In this document: in pieces, positions 53,701-61,144 of the stretch
How the letters are laid out: each line of letters starts with the position of its first letter
How positions within the stretch are numbered: the first letter of the stretch is position 1
Origin: Streptomyces sp. 35G-GA-8
GTDB taxonomy: Bacteria; Actinomycetota; Actinomycetes; Streptomycetales; Streptomycetaceae
Direction: 5' to 3'
Assembly: GCF_023534745.1 (NCBI RefSeq)
Contig: NZ_JAMHJQ010000005.1
Coordinates: forward strand, 62,001-126,000
DNA length: 64,000 nt
Notes under the pieces: generated by a model
The model's input: the letters and a program-made list of their open reading frames with translations, nothing else
Told to the model about the DNA's origin: nothing
The model's database searches: none
Program-made: the position numbers and the translations under genes

Positions 53701-55028
53701 TCGTCGTATGTCACGGCGGGCGTCGCCTCAAGCGGGCCCCGGATCACCCGCTCCAACTGGGCGCGGGACATCGGGGCGAGCAGCCGTACCTGGCCGCGGC
53801 CGAGTGCGGGGCCGAGCAGCGGGTGGTTGAGGGCCGCGTCCGTGACATCCGATCTGAGGGTGACACACACCCGCGGTCCATCGCGGTGGTGCGCGGGAAA
53901 CAGCAGCCGTACGGCCTCTTCGACCTCGCTGTCCGGTCCCGCGAGCAGTTCTTCGCCTTGATCGAGCAGGACGAGCGGTCGCCGCTCCCACTCCCCGCCG
54001 GTCATGCGCAGGGCGTCCATGAGGCCGCGCTCCGCGAGCAGGTCCTCCAGCCGGCGTACCTCCTGGGCCCTGTCGGCCCCGCGCAGTCCGGGACGTACGG
54101 CCGTGACCAGCTCCGACGCGAGTGCCGCTCGCAGGGAGCCGCCCTCACCCGAGCGCACCACCAGGACGACATGGCCGCGCTCACGCATCCGCGGCACCAC
54201 CCCCGCGCGGGCGAGCGAGGACTTGCCGCTGCCGGAGGGGCCGACGAGGGTGACACATGGGTGGGAGCCGAGAAGCAGGGCGGTGACATCGGCGATGTCG
54301 TCCTGCCGCCCGAAGTAGACGTCCGCGTCGGCCTCTTGGAAGGTGGACAGGCCGCGGTACGGTGACGCGGGGCGGACCACGGGTGACAGTTCGGGCAGTT
54401 CGGCGACGAGCGTGCGGGTGGGGATCAGGAAGCTCTGCTGGACTCCGCCGGGCTGGATCACGACGACCATGCCGGCCACGGCCCGCAGTTGTTCGTCCCA
54501 GACCGGGCTGCCGCTGAACCCCTGCTCGACGGGTACGCCGTGGGGGTCCGCCTGCGACAGCTGGACCCAGCCCTCGGCGGTGCCGCCGCGCAGCCGTCCG
54601 TAGTGCCAGACGCCGCCCGGGGAGCGGCGCGGGAAGCCCGGCACGCGTACGTCGTGGCCCCACACCCGCTCGGTGTCGGCCATGTTCACCGGGCGGGTCC
54701 CGGGTATCGGCGCCCGCAGCCGGAGGACGGCGATATCGCCGGTCTGGTCCGCCCGGACCGGCACCCACCGCTGGACCTCCGCCGCGCCGCCGCCCTCGGC
54801 GAAGGGCAGGTCGACGAAGACCTCGGTGCCCGCCGCCACGTCGTCCTCGCGAGGCAGGTCAAGGGCGTCGTTCACCACATGGGCGCAGGTCACCACCAGT
54901 TCGGGGGAGACGAGAAAGCCCGCTCCCGCCAGTTCGCCGCCGGGGCCCTTGACCCGGACCACGGCAGCGGCCAGTGCCTCCTCGGGGCTCCGTGACCCGT
55001 CCCCCGTACCCGTACCCGTCCCCGTCAT
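50709..55028 (-). CDS. Trypsin-like protease / nSTAND1 NTPase / WD40 protein
   Basis: A 1439-residue three-part protein. Residues 20-215 are a trypsin-like protease with triad His50 (VTCAHVV), Asp98 (TGDIAVLRL) and Ser172 (GFSGSPVW). Residues 222-640 are a STAND-type NTPase: PYRGLSTFQEADADVYFGR, Walker A GPSGSGKS (263-270), Walker B LVLLDQGEE. A transmembrane helix follows at about 660-685 (WFIGGLAVLTVLAVVASG). The C-terminal 700 residues are WD40-like repeats, probably a beta-propeller that senses ligand. There is no signal peptide; protease and NTPase are likely cytoplasmic, with the propeller across the membrane if the helix is single-pass. Such proteins are classed as candidate conflict or immune sensors. 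ATG 55028 follows GGAGGT. Confidence 0.92.
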   Translation of the reverse strand: MTGTGTGTGDGSRSPEEALAAAVVRVKGPGGELAGAGFLVSPELVVTCAHVVNDALDLPREDDVAAGTEVFVDLPFAEGGGAAEVQRWVPVRADQTGDIAVLRLRAPIPGTRPVNMADTERVWGHDVRVPGFPRRSPGGVWHYGRLRGGTAEGWVQLSQADPHGVPVEQGFSGSPVWDEQLRAVAGMVVVIQPGGVQQSFLIPTRTLVAELPELSPVVRPASPYRGLSTFQEADADVYFGRQDDIADVTALLLGSHPCVTLVGPSGSGKSSLARAGVVPRMRERGHVVLVVRSGEGGSLRAALASELVTAVRPGLRGADRAQEVRRLEDLLAERGLMDALRMTGGEWERRPLVLLDQGEELLAGPDSEVEEAVRLLFPAHHRDGPRVCVTLRSDVTDAALNHPLLGPALGRGQVRLLAPMSRAQLERVIRGPLEATPAVTYDDGLVERMLDDAGDGPGALPLLGFVMAQLWDGQAAGRLRFDTYHEVGGVQGALGRYAETVWRQCVREADETEAMRLLTDLVRFLPGGEVPIRNALSREEAGPGRWRIATALAERRLLVLRGGDGETVTAELAHEALIGAWQRLEARVRQDRKFLGWRAELRHDEERGQLLEGESLAEAERWVDLRGTELTDAERRFIDRSVERRAAREDRARRRVRQKRWFIGGLAVLTVLAVVASGLFLSRNAELDGQLRRAASEQLAVRAAQLDDVSVVISALFSGAAYRTAEEPEARTALISQYLRLRHVERVVWDNHAPVRDVAMSEDGKRVSVGMTSGDAVGLTLGKDKVDDRGLPTGSRIVTLSPDGRIFARASVNGKVSLGIPPEGPEGLENEGDWRTVVLRDGDTVRKNARAAVDLRFDGTGGRVLAALPGEGVLAWESESGRRVGKALRAPTGWETAEAWFGPEGTVIGRITQEGAAAGAEGRLVRWNLANGERDSATWGTDRTGAVTVSGDGRTLVRCTPEGVLQAWDLTGSPKVRHQYSRSQLGLVCPLYVPRLDRTGRFLINPAQRFGTSLGRFRFLVLDLAEGRPSTLDLPAPAQQDELFTGSSQPLAMALTGEPGNLRAVVGVGATVMVARVPEPSAFDTAMLTARIRTVDADHNRVISVDADGNGLRLWDLRTRGLLAAVRPSRPLAALYGAYSPDGKRVLTPAADGRTVLVWEMNGGTLKEVNRIDLPRPPDIDPTGPDPRSGRTPAWVNISFDGPDHAVISALSYVVRWDLRRGREAGTAYRPRAQESVEVSFAAAGTWAVARPGHGQAAVRTATGGYDIVIWDFEEGREVASIDTEEFGDVKQLGFDPTGRLLAVLSDNGGVRVWDMDKEGKDKWLAPLAYRGVQWLATFASESTLSTQSTLNEYTTWDLRSGTERYHFTPGYGATADLTQDGRFMGLVDGSDGYLLELDPERWLEKVCAVAGRGLTRAEKSLTPPGSRTDQVCDPAGAD

Positions 55029-55204
55029 CCAGACCTCCGCGTCACCGCGCCCCCTTAGGCCCAACTCCGTTACACAGTATCCCCGTTGGCATCTTCGCGG
55101 TCACTTCTGTTCTCGGTCGCGGTGACCGCGGAGTCAGCTACCGTAAGGCCGCCTTCGGCTCCTCGGCTCCTCGGCACATCGGCACGCGTCGGGGCCCTGC
55201 CCCG

Positions 55205-55645
55205 TCAGGAGAGTCGCAAGTCGATCCAGGGGATGGTGTCTCCGGGCAGCAGGTATCGCTCGATCTCGACGAAGCCGTGCTTCAGCGCGAACCGCAGTCC
55301 GTCCTCGTTGGAGGACAGGACAACGGTCTCGATCACCTCGGCTCCCAGCTCCCGGGCCCGGCCGAGCCCGCGCGCGTACAGTTCCTCGCCGAACCCCCGT
55401 CCCCGGTGGGCGGCGAGTACACGGGCGATGACGGTGGCTGTCCGTGTGTCGTCCGTCGGTGGCCGCACCGTGCCGCAGCCAACGAGTTCGTCGTCGAGAT
55501 AGGCGATCTCCAGGTGGTAGCGCCGGGCACGTTCCCGTACGTCGTCCAGGGAGAGCGGGTGGGCGGGAATGATCGCGTTGTGGGCGTACCGCCAGTCGCC
55601 GAGTGCGGCGTCGTCGTCCGGCTGCTGGATGCGAAGGTCAGACAT
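55205..55645 (-). CDS. GNAT family N-acetyltransferase
   Basis: A 146-residue acetyl-CoA-dependent acyltransferase. The pyrophosphate-binding loop is seen as RVLAAHRGRGFGEELYARGL (RGxGxG/A type), followed by VIETVVLSSNEDGLRFALKHGFVEIERY, the conserved final beta-alpha-beta. The substrate is unknown. ATG 55645 is adjacent to GTG 55648, and neither has a strong ribosome site. Confidence 0.85.
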   Translation of the reverse strand: MSDLRIQQPDDDAALGDWRYAHNAIIPAHPLSLDDVRERARRYHLEIAYLDDELVGCGTVRPPTDDTRTATVIARVLAAHRGRGFGEELYARGLGRARELGAEVIETVVLSSNEDGLRFALKHGFVEIERYLLPGDTIPWIDLRLS

Positions 55646-55825
55646 CACAGCAGGAGACCCGAGGACATCTCGGACGTCAACTCAATTGGGTGTGATCCGC
55701 CGGCTGGGCGCGCGGGGTGACGCGGCGAGGACCGCCCGTGCGGCCCGGCCCGACCGTGCGGCCCGGCACGCCCTGCCGGGGAGGGAGCGGCGACACTCGA
55801 CTCAGGTCTCTGCCAGAATCGGCGG

Positions 55826-56197
55826 ATGCTGAGCATCGGAACGATCGTGATGGGGGCCGGCGATGTGCGGCGGGCCGCGGAGTTCTGGAGTCGGGCCCTG
55901 GGCTATGTCCCTCGTGACGGCGAGGTGAAGGACGACTGGGTGGTGCTGGTGCCGGCGGATGGGTCCGGTGCCGCGCTGGCCCTCGACCTCACTACGACGC
56001 CCGCGCCGGAGCGGCCGAGGATCCACCTCGATCTCTATGCGGGCGACGCCGCCGATCAGGAGGCCGAGGTGGCTCGACTGGTCTCCCTGGGCGCTGAACG
56101 TGTCGACTGGGACTCGTATCCCGAGGACGCCGACTTCGTCGTGCTCGCGGATCCCGAGGGCAACCTCTTCTGCGTCATCGACACCAGTCACGGCTGA
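55826..56197 (+). CDS. VOC family protein
   Basis: A 123-residue glyoxalase/bleomycin-resistance-fold protein. GTIVMGAGDVRRAAEFWSRA opens the first repeat, and RIHLDLYAGDAADQEAEVAR and FVVLADPEGNLFCVID form the second. The HLDL and DPEGN..C patterns are typical of a common Streptomyces group of unknown function. The start at ATG 55826 lacks a clear ribosome site. It is convergent with the serine hydrolase gene. Confidence 0.85.
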   Translation: MLSIGTIVMGAGDVRRAAEFWSRALGYVPRDGEVKDDWVVLVPADGSGAALALDLTTTPAPERPRIHLDLYAGDAADQEAEVARLVSLGAERVDWDSYPEDADFVVLADPEGNLFCVIDTSHG

Positions 56198-56209
56198 CGT
56201 CGCGGTGTG

Positions 56210-57358
56210 TCAGGTGTGGTGTGCGGCAATGGCCCGGAGCAGTGTCAGGGTTTCCCGCTCCCGGTTGGTGGCTTCGTCGGGCGAGGTGCCGAAGGTGCGA
56301 TTGGCCGAGAGCTTGACGATGGTGGTGGCGCCGGCCGGGTCGACGTAGACGTACTGGTTGTAGACACCGATGGCGCTGAACTCACCGCGGTCTCCCTCGG
56401 GGATCCACCACTGGTAGCCGTACCCGAGGGGTCCTTGGCCCAGGACGCGTCCCGGCTCGCAGTGGGGGGCACCGACCGTCACCGAGTCGGTCACCCACTG
56501 GGCGGGCAGGACGCGGATGCCCTGCCACACGCCCCCGTTGCGATAGAGTTCGCCCAGCCTGGCGTAGTCGCGTGCGGTGAGATTGAGGCCGTAGTAGGCC
56601 AGTTCGATGCCTCGGGAATCCACCAGCCAGTGTCCCGGCGAGACCATGCCGAGCGGCTCGCAGAGTTTCTCCCGCATGTAGTCGGCGAGGCCGCGGCCGG
56701 TGGCCCGGGACACCAGGAGACCCAGCACCACGGTGTCGGCGGAGTTGTAACGGCAGACCGTACCGGGTTCGTACGCGCGCTCCATGGAGGCCACGAACTC
56801 CGCGAGCGATCCGCCGCTTTCCGACTCCTGGACGAGCCTGAACACCTCGGACCTCGGGTCGCTGTATTCCTCGGTCCACCGCGCACCGGAGGACATCCGC
56901 AGCACGTCACGCACGCACACACCGTCGTAGGCGGAGCCCGGCCGAACCGGTACGAAGTCGCTGACAGCGGCGTCGAGGGAGGGGATGTGTCCTTCGTCGA
57001 GGGCGATCCCGACCAAGGCGGAGACGAAGCTCTTGGCGACCGACATCGACATCCAGGGAACGTCAGGTCCGCCGGTCAGCGCGTAGTGCTCGTGCCGCAC
57101 GCGTCCGTCGACGAGGACGAGCAGGGCCGCGGTATCGGTGTCGGAGAGGAAGGCCCTGGTCGAGCGCGTGGTCCCCTCGAAACGGTAGGTGGGCGGCAGG
57201 CCGCTCGGCTCCCCCTCGGGCAGGGCGCTCGGCCGGGAGGATGGGGCCATGGTGCGTGAGGGCAGCATCTCGGCCATGCGGCAGAAGTTCCGGTGCTGCG
57301 GTCTCCCCGTGAACACCGCGAGGTCACGGAGAGTCGGTGTGGTGCGGTAGGAGGTCAT
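56210..57358 (-). CDS. Serine hydrolase (class C beta-lactamase-like)
   Basis: A 382-residue penicillin-binding-fold hydrolase. It has the SxxK nucleophile motif at Ser106-Lys109 (WMSMSVAKSF), YNSADTV as the Tyr motif, and RGIELAYYGLNLTARDYARLG, typical of EstB/6-aminohexanoate-dimer-hydrolase-like esterases. No signal peptide is evident, so it is probably cytoplasmic and acts on esters or amides rather than beta-lactams. ATG 57358 has AAGGAGC upstream. It is divergent from the carbonic anhydrase gene. Confidence 0.88.
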   Translation of the reverse strand: MTSYRTTPTLRDLAVFTGRPQHRNFCRMAEMLPSRTMAPSSRPSALPEGEPSGLPPTYRFEGTTRSTRAFLSDTDTAALLVLVDGRVRHEHYALTGGPDVPWMSMSVAKSFVSALVGIALDEGHIPSLDAAVSDFVPVRPGSAYDGVCVRDVLRMSSGARWTEEYSDPRSEVFRLVQESESGGSLAEFVASMERAYEPGTVCRYNSADTVVLGLLVSRATGRGLADYMREKLCEPLGMVSPGHWLVDSRGIELAYYGLNLTARDYARLGELYRNGGVWQGIRVLPAQWVTDSVTVGAPHCEPGRVLGQGPLGYGYQWWIPEGDRGEFSAIGVYNQYVYVDPAGATTIVKLSANRTFGTSPDEATNRERETLTLLRAIAAHHT

Positions 57359-57466
57359 CTCGCTCCTTCTCGGGAGGGAAAGGGTCGGCTGAGCGACGTC
57401 GGCTCGGCTCATGCGGTCGACGCTCCACCGATCGCCGAGAGGCGTTCCGTGTGCCAACGTGAGGCT

Positions 57467-57994
57467 GTGTCCAACTTCTCGACGTACATCGAGCGCAACA
57501 AGAGGTTCGCGCGGACCGACGCCAGGCTCAACGTGCCCGCCGTGCCGTTCGTCCCGTTCAAGCAGACGTTCGTGATCATCTGCATCGATCCACGGGTGGA
57601 ACCGGCCGCCATTCTCGGGGTCGAGCTCGGTGAGGCGATCATCCTGCGCAACGTGGGCGGTCGGGTGACCCCCGCCGTCCTCCAGGACGTGGCGTGGATC
57701 AGCTATCTCCACGAGGTCAAGACGCCGGACGCCGACTGGTTCGATCTGGCCGTCATCCACCACACCGACTGCGGATCCGGCCTGTTCGCCGACGACGAGT
57801 TGCGCCATGGCTTTGTCACGCGTCTCGGTTACGACGACCGGACCATCGCCGATCTCGCCGTGGTCGAGCCCGCCCGGACGCTGCGGAAGGACGTCGAGCT
57901 CCTGCGGAGCAGCCCGCATGTGTCCTCCCACGTCAAGGTCTCGGGTCACCTCTACGACCTGGAGACCGGCCTGCTCACCACGCTCGTCGACTAG
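57467..57994 (+). CDS. Beta-class carbonic anhydrase-like protein
   Basis: A 175-residue zinc enzyme of the beta-carbonic anhydrase fold. It has Cys39 and the Asp41-Arg43 dyad in IICIDPRVEP, and His99 and Cys102 in VIHHTDCGSG; LRNVGGRVTP lies between. It would interconvert CO2 and bicarbonate, though this short actinobacterial subgroup is little studied. GTG 57467 is chosen because homologous sequence begins there; the ribosome site is weak. Gene context suggests no pathway. Confidence 0.82.
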   Translation: MSNFSTYIERNKRFARTDARLNVPAVPFVPFKQTFVIICIDPRVEPAAILGVELGEAIILRNVGGRVTPAVLQDVAWISYLHEVKTPDADWFDLAVIHHTDCGSGLFADDELRHGFVTRLGYDDRTIADLAVVEPARTLRKDVELLRSSPHVSSHVKVSGHLYDLETGLLTTLVD

Positions 57995-58055
57995 ACGCGT
58001 AGGTCCTGTCCGCTGGACGAGTAGGCGCTGTCCGGCCGGGCGTCCGCTCGCGTCA

Positions 58056-59210
58056 TCACCGCGGCTTTCGCCATCCCCCGGTCTGCTGGCGGGACGCCAT
58101 CAGCCAGGTGACCGTTCGGCTGATGTCACTGGAGGAGATGATGCCGAGGAGCCGGTGGTCGTCCAGTACCAGCACGCGATTCTCCGCGCCGGGCCGGATA
58201 CGCGGCAGGAGGTCCGCGAGGGGGGCGTCCGGGGCCGCGGTGGTGACCTGTTCCAGCGGCAGCATCACGTCCGCGACCGTACGGGAGTCCCGCTGCTCCT
58301 CGGGTACGTGTCTGGCACGGTCCAGGGTGACCAGCCCTGCTGCCCTGCCGCCCTCGCCGACCACGGGAAAGGCCGAGAACCGATACCGGTAGAGGGGGTC
58401 GGTGAGGAACTGCGCGACGGTCAGCCCGCCCTGCACGGTGACCGGGCCCGGAGTCATGGCCTGTCGGACCGGGATACCCGCCAGAAGGGTCCGGAAATGC
58501 GCCTGGCGTCCTTCGGCGGTGGCGGCGGCGATGAGGAACCAGCCGATCAGTGACAGCCAGAGCCCCTCGAAGGTGCGGGTCACGATGAACAGGAGAAAGC
58601 CGGCCGCGACGAGCAGCCAGCCGAAGGCGCGTCCCGCGGCGCTCGCGTTGACCGTCGCCCGCAGGGGGTCTCCGCTCCGACGCCACAGCAGGGCCCGCAG
58701 CAGTCGGCCGCCGTCCAGAGGGGCTGCCGGGATGGAGTTGAACAGGGCGAGGAGGATATTGATCGCGGCCAGCCAGGTCACCGCCTCGATGAGCAGTCCC
58801 GGGGCATGCCCGAGATGGAGGAGCTAGGCACAGAGCCCGAAGACCACTCCGAGCAGAAGGCTGACCAACGGACCCACGCCCGCGATACGTACTTCCGCGG
58901 CCGGATTCGACGCCTCCGATCTCATCCGGGCCACGCCGCCCAGAAGCCAGAGCGTGATGTCGTCGACCTGTACCCCGTTTCGCCGGGCGACGATGGCGTG
59001 GGCCAGTTCATGGGCGAGGAGCGAGGCGAAGAAGATCAGAGAGGTGGCGAGTGCGGCCACCCAGTACAACGCGGCCGAGTGTCCGGGCTCCACCTGCGGG
59101 AAGCGCCCCTGTGCCAGGCCCAGCGCGAGGAGGAAGAAGATCACCAGGACACTCCAGTGAACCCCGACCCTCACCCCGGCGATCCGCCCGAGCGAGAAGG
59201 TTGCTCGCAC
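58056..59210 (-). pseudogene. Site-2 protease (M50) with CBS domains, interrupted by an amber codon
   Basis: Two in-frame pieces of one protein are separated by a single TAG (58824-58826). The first (59210-58827) has FSLGRIAGVRVGVHWSVLV and the zinc motif AHELAHAIVARR. The second carries NSIPAAPLDGGRLLRAL (the S2P NxxPxxPLDG motif) and two CBS domains. Reading through the TAG gives a normal family protein of about 384 codons (FGLCA-stop-LLHLGHAPG). The stop lies between transmembrane helices, separating the catalytic HExxH from the Asp motif. The gene is thus probably inactive unless the stop is suppressed or is a sequencing error. GTG 59210 follows AGGGAGA. Confidence 0.8.
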
Positions 59211-59556
59211 GTTGGTCTCCCTGTGTGATCGGCGTGCTGTCCGCTGTAGCGGCGGGATCCGCACAAGCGGCGCGGGCACGGCTCTCCTCCCCCTGGCTGT
59301 TCTCCCCTTTCCTCCCATGGTGCGGCTGTCAGCTCCGTGCGGCATCCGAAGCGCCTGGCCCCGGGCCCAGGGCCCGAGCCCGGGGCCCATCCGCGTGCCC
59401 GGGGGCCGGGGCCCGACCCTCGCGCGTGACGCCGTCATGGTCCCGTCAGAGTCTGCCGTCTCCCCGTCAGAGAGTCGCCAACGGACCGGGATATCGCCCC
59501 ACGGGTCCTTTCATGGGAGGCGGAAACCTTGAGATCCGGTGAGGGGCGGTGGCGTG
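59211..59556. other. Intergenic region between S2P-CBS and universal stress genes
   Basis: This 346-base divergent promoter region contains no convincing gene. It holds a very GC-rich hairpin (GGCCCCGGGC at 59357-59366 with GCCCGGGGCC at 59378-59387). A direct repeat CCCGTCAGAG occurs at 59442-59451 and 59463-59472, 21 bp apart, upstream of the universal stress gene. Both could be regulatory. Confidence 0.5.
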
Positions 59557-60084
59557 ATGGAGAGATCCGGCGGGCGGCGCGTGGTGGTCGGGGTGAGCGG
59601 CACACTGGGCAGTCTGACCGCCCTGCATCGGGCGGCGGCCGAGGCCCGTCGGGCGGATGCGGAACTGTGGGCCGTGCTGGCCTGGGCGCCGCCGGGCGGG
59701 GAACCGAGCCGGCGCGGATCGTCCGGCCCGTCACTGCTCGACGAGTGCCGCTGGGCGGCCGTCGAGCGGCTGCTCCAGGCGACGCGCACCGCGTTCGGCG
59801 ACGCCGGGCCCGGGGTGCCGATGGAAGGTCTGGTCGTACGGGGCACACCGGGCGCCGTGCTGACCGGAGCCGCCAACAGCCCCGAGGACCTGCTGGTCGT
59901 CGGCGCCGGGGTACGCGGACGGCTGCGCCGGGCGCTGCGTCCCTCGGTCGCCCGCTACTGCCTCGCACACGCGTCCTGCCCCGTGCTCGCTGTCCCGCCC
60001 TCGCCACTGCAGGACGGGATCGACGCCGTGAAGCGCCGGATCGCCTGGCACATGCCCCTGGACACACGGGAGTTGGCGGACTGA
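59557..60084 (+). CDS. Universal stress protein
   Basis: A 175-residue UspA-fold protein. RRVVVGVSGTLGSLTALHRAA opens the Rossmann-like domain, and the ATP-binding motif appears as VVGAGVRGRLRRALRPSVARYCLAHASCPVLAVP (positions about 115-150). In actinomycetes such proteins are induced by hypoxia, dormancy or redox stress. ATG 59557 follows GAGGGG. It is divergent from a site-2 protease/CBS gene, a pairing often met in dormancy-type stress loci, and ends before a strong bidirectional terminator. Confidence 0.86.
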   Translation: MERSGGRRVVVGVSGTLGSLTALHRAAAEARRADAELWAVLAWAPPGGEPSRRGSSGPSLLDECRWAAVERLLQATRTAFGDAGPGVPMEGLVVRGTPGAVLTGAANSPEDLLVVGAGVRGRLRRALRPSVARYCLAHASCPVLAVPPSPLQDGIDAVKRRIAWHMPLDTRELAD

Positions 60085-60211
60085 CCGGCACATCGCGACC
60101 GGGAGCTTCCTCGCCCGCCGGTATGCCGCCGGTCCCAGCCCCGGCGAGCCTCCGGGCAGATTCCGCGTATCAGGACGCGGGCCGGGGTCGGCGTCACCCC
60201 GCCCACGCAGA

Positions 60212-60241
60212 ACGCTCGGCCGGGAGACCCCGGCCGAGCGT
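60212..60241. terminator. Strong bidirectional terminator
   Basis: ACGCTCGGCCGGG (60212-60224) and CCCGGCCGAGCGT (60229-60241) form a perfect 13-bp stem with a 4-base loop, between the convergent universal stress gene and the orphan gene at 60283. Confidence 0.75.
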
Positions 60242-60282
60242 CCGCTCAAGCTGCTGACAACAGCCTCTGGGCCGCCATCAGG

Positions 60283-60882
60283 TCAGATCGTCGGCGTGTC
60301 GTCGACGACCTCTTTGTGCGGTTCGACAATGAACTTCCAGCCATCGCTGGGCTCCAGGAACCGCACTCGGGTCGGGTAGATGTCCAAGGCGCGGCGGTCG
60401 CGGTTCTGGCTGTTCGCGCCCTTTCGCCCCCGGATCGGCTCCTCGTACAGGTCGACCTTGACGTCCGGCACCGCGACGACTTCCTCGCTCCAGCGCTGAA
60501 CGATCCCCACACCGAACGCGTCCCGCGCGGCGGCGTAGAGCGCCTCCAGAGATTCCTTGCTCCCGTTGGGCACGAAGAGGGCGAGGTTCAGCAGAACGCC
60601 CGCACTCCGGAGAACCTCTATTTCTTCCCCTGCCTCGTCGGCTATCCAGATTCCCCGCTCTTCGGAATTGTCCGGGAGAATCTGTATTTCCTTGTCGAAA
60701 ATCGTCCTCGCGGTGAAGGACCCTCCCTCAAAATTCTTACCCGGCTCCGTGAGGAAAGCCGGGGCGAAGCAGTCGAGAGGAAGGCCGTCCATCTCCGCCG
60801 AGACGAAGATGTCGTCCTGGAGGCCCAACTCTGAAACCTCCTCGGCCGTAAGACGTCGAGCCGCAACCTTCTCGATATTCAC
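60283..60882 (-). CDS. Hypothetical protein of lower GC content
   Basis: A 199-residue acidic, soluble protein I cannot assign. GTG 60882 is preceded by a strong AAAAAAGGGGAA site; an in-frame ATG at 60918 is the alternative. The N-terminal part (ARRLTAEEVSELGLQDDIFVS) is helical. Strands alternate in the middle (FTARTIFDKEIQILPDNSEER), and the C-terminal part has several Lys/Arg-Asp/Glu pairs. No signal or membrane segment is seen. It uses more A/T-ending codons (e.g. att, aat, gaa) than its neighbours, and the flanking DNA is AT-richer too, which suggests recent acquisition. An immunity-type or phage-related protein is conceivable but unproven. Confidence 0.6.
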   Translation of the reverse strand: MNIEKVAARRLTAEEVSELGLQDDIFVSAEMDGLPLDCFAPAFLTEPGKNFEGGSFTARTIFDKEIQILPDNSEERGIWIADEAGEEIEVLRSAGVLLNLALFVPNGSKESLEALYAAARDAFGVGIVQRWSEEVVAVPDVKVDLYEEPIRGRKGANSQNRDRRALDIYPTRVRFLEPSDGWKFIVEPHKEVVDDTPTI

Positions 60883-61144
60883 GCCATTCCCCTTTTTTGT
60901 GGCATCCTGTGAATTCATCGAGACTCTATCACGAAAACACCAGGCCAGTTCCCGATATGCATGCCTTCTCGGTTACGGGCAGTACTGGCCGACCGGTATC
61001 ACCTCGCGGGGAACGCGACCATTATCCCGAATCTCGGGGAAGCGCCGCGTGAATCAAAGAATCGAGGTTACCGATGGGTGGAACAGCAGGCGAATCCTCT
61101 CCCACCGGGAGGGCCGAGAGGCGAGCCCGGCAGGGGTGCCGGAC

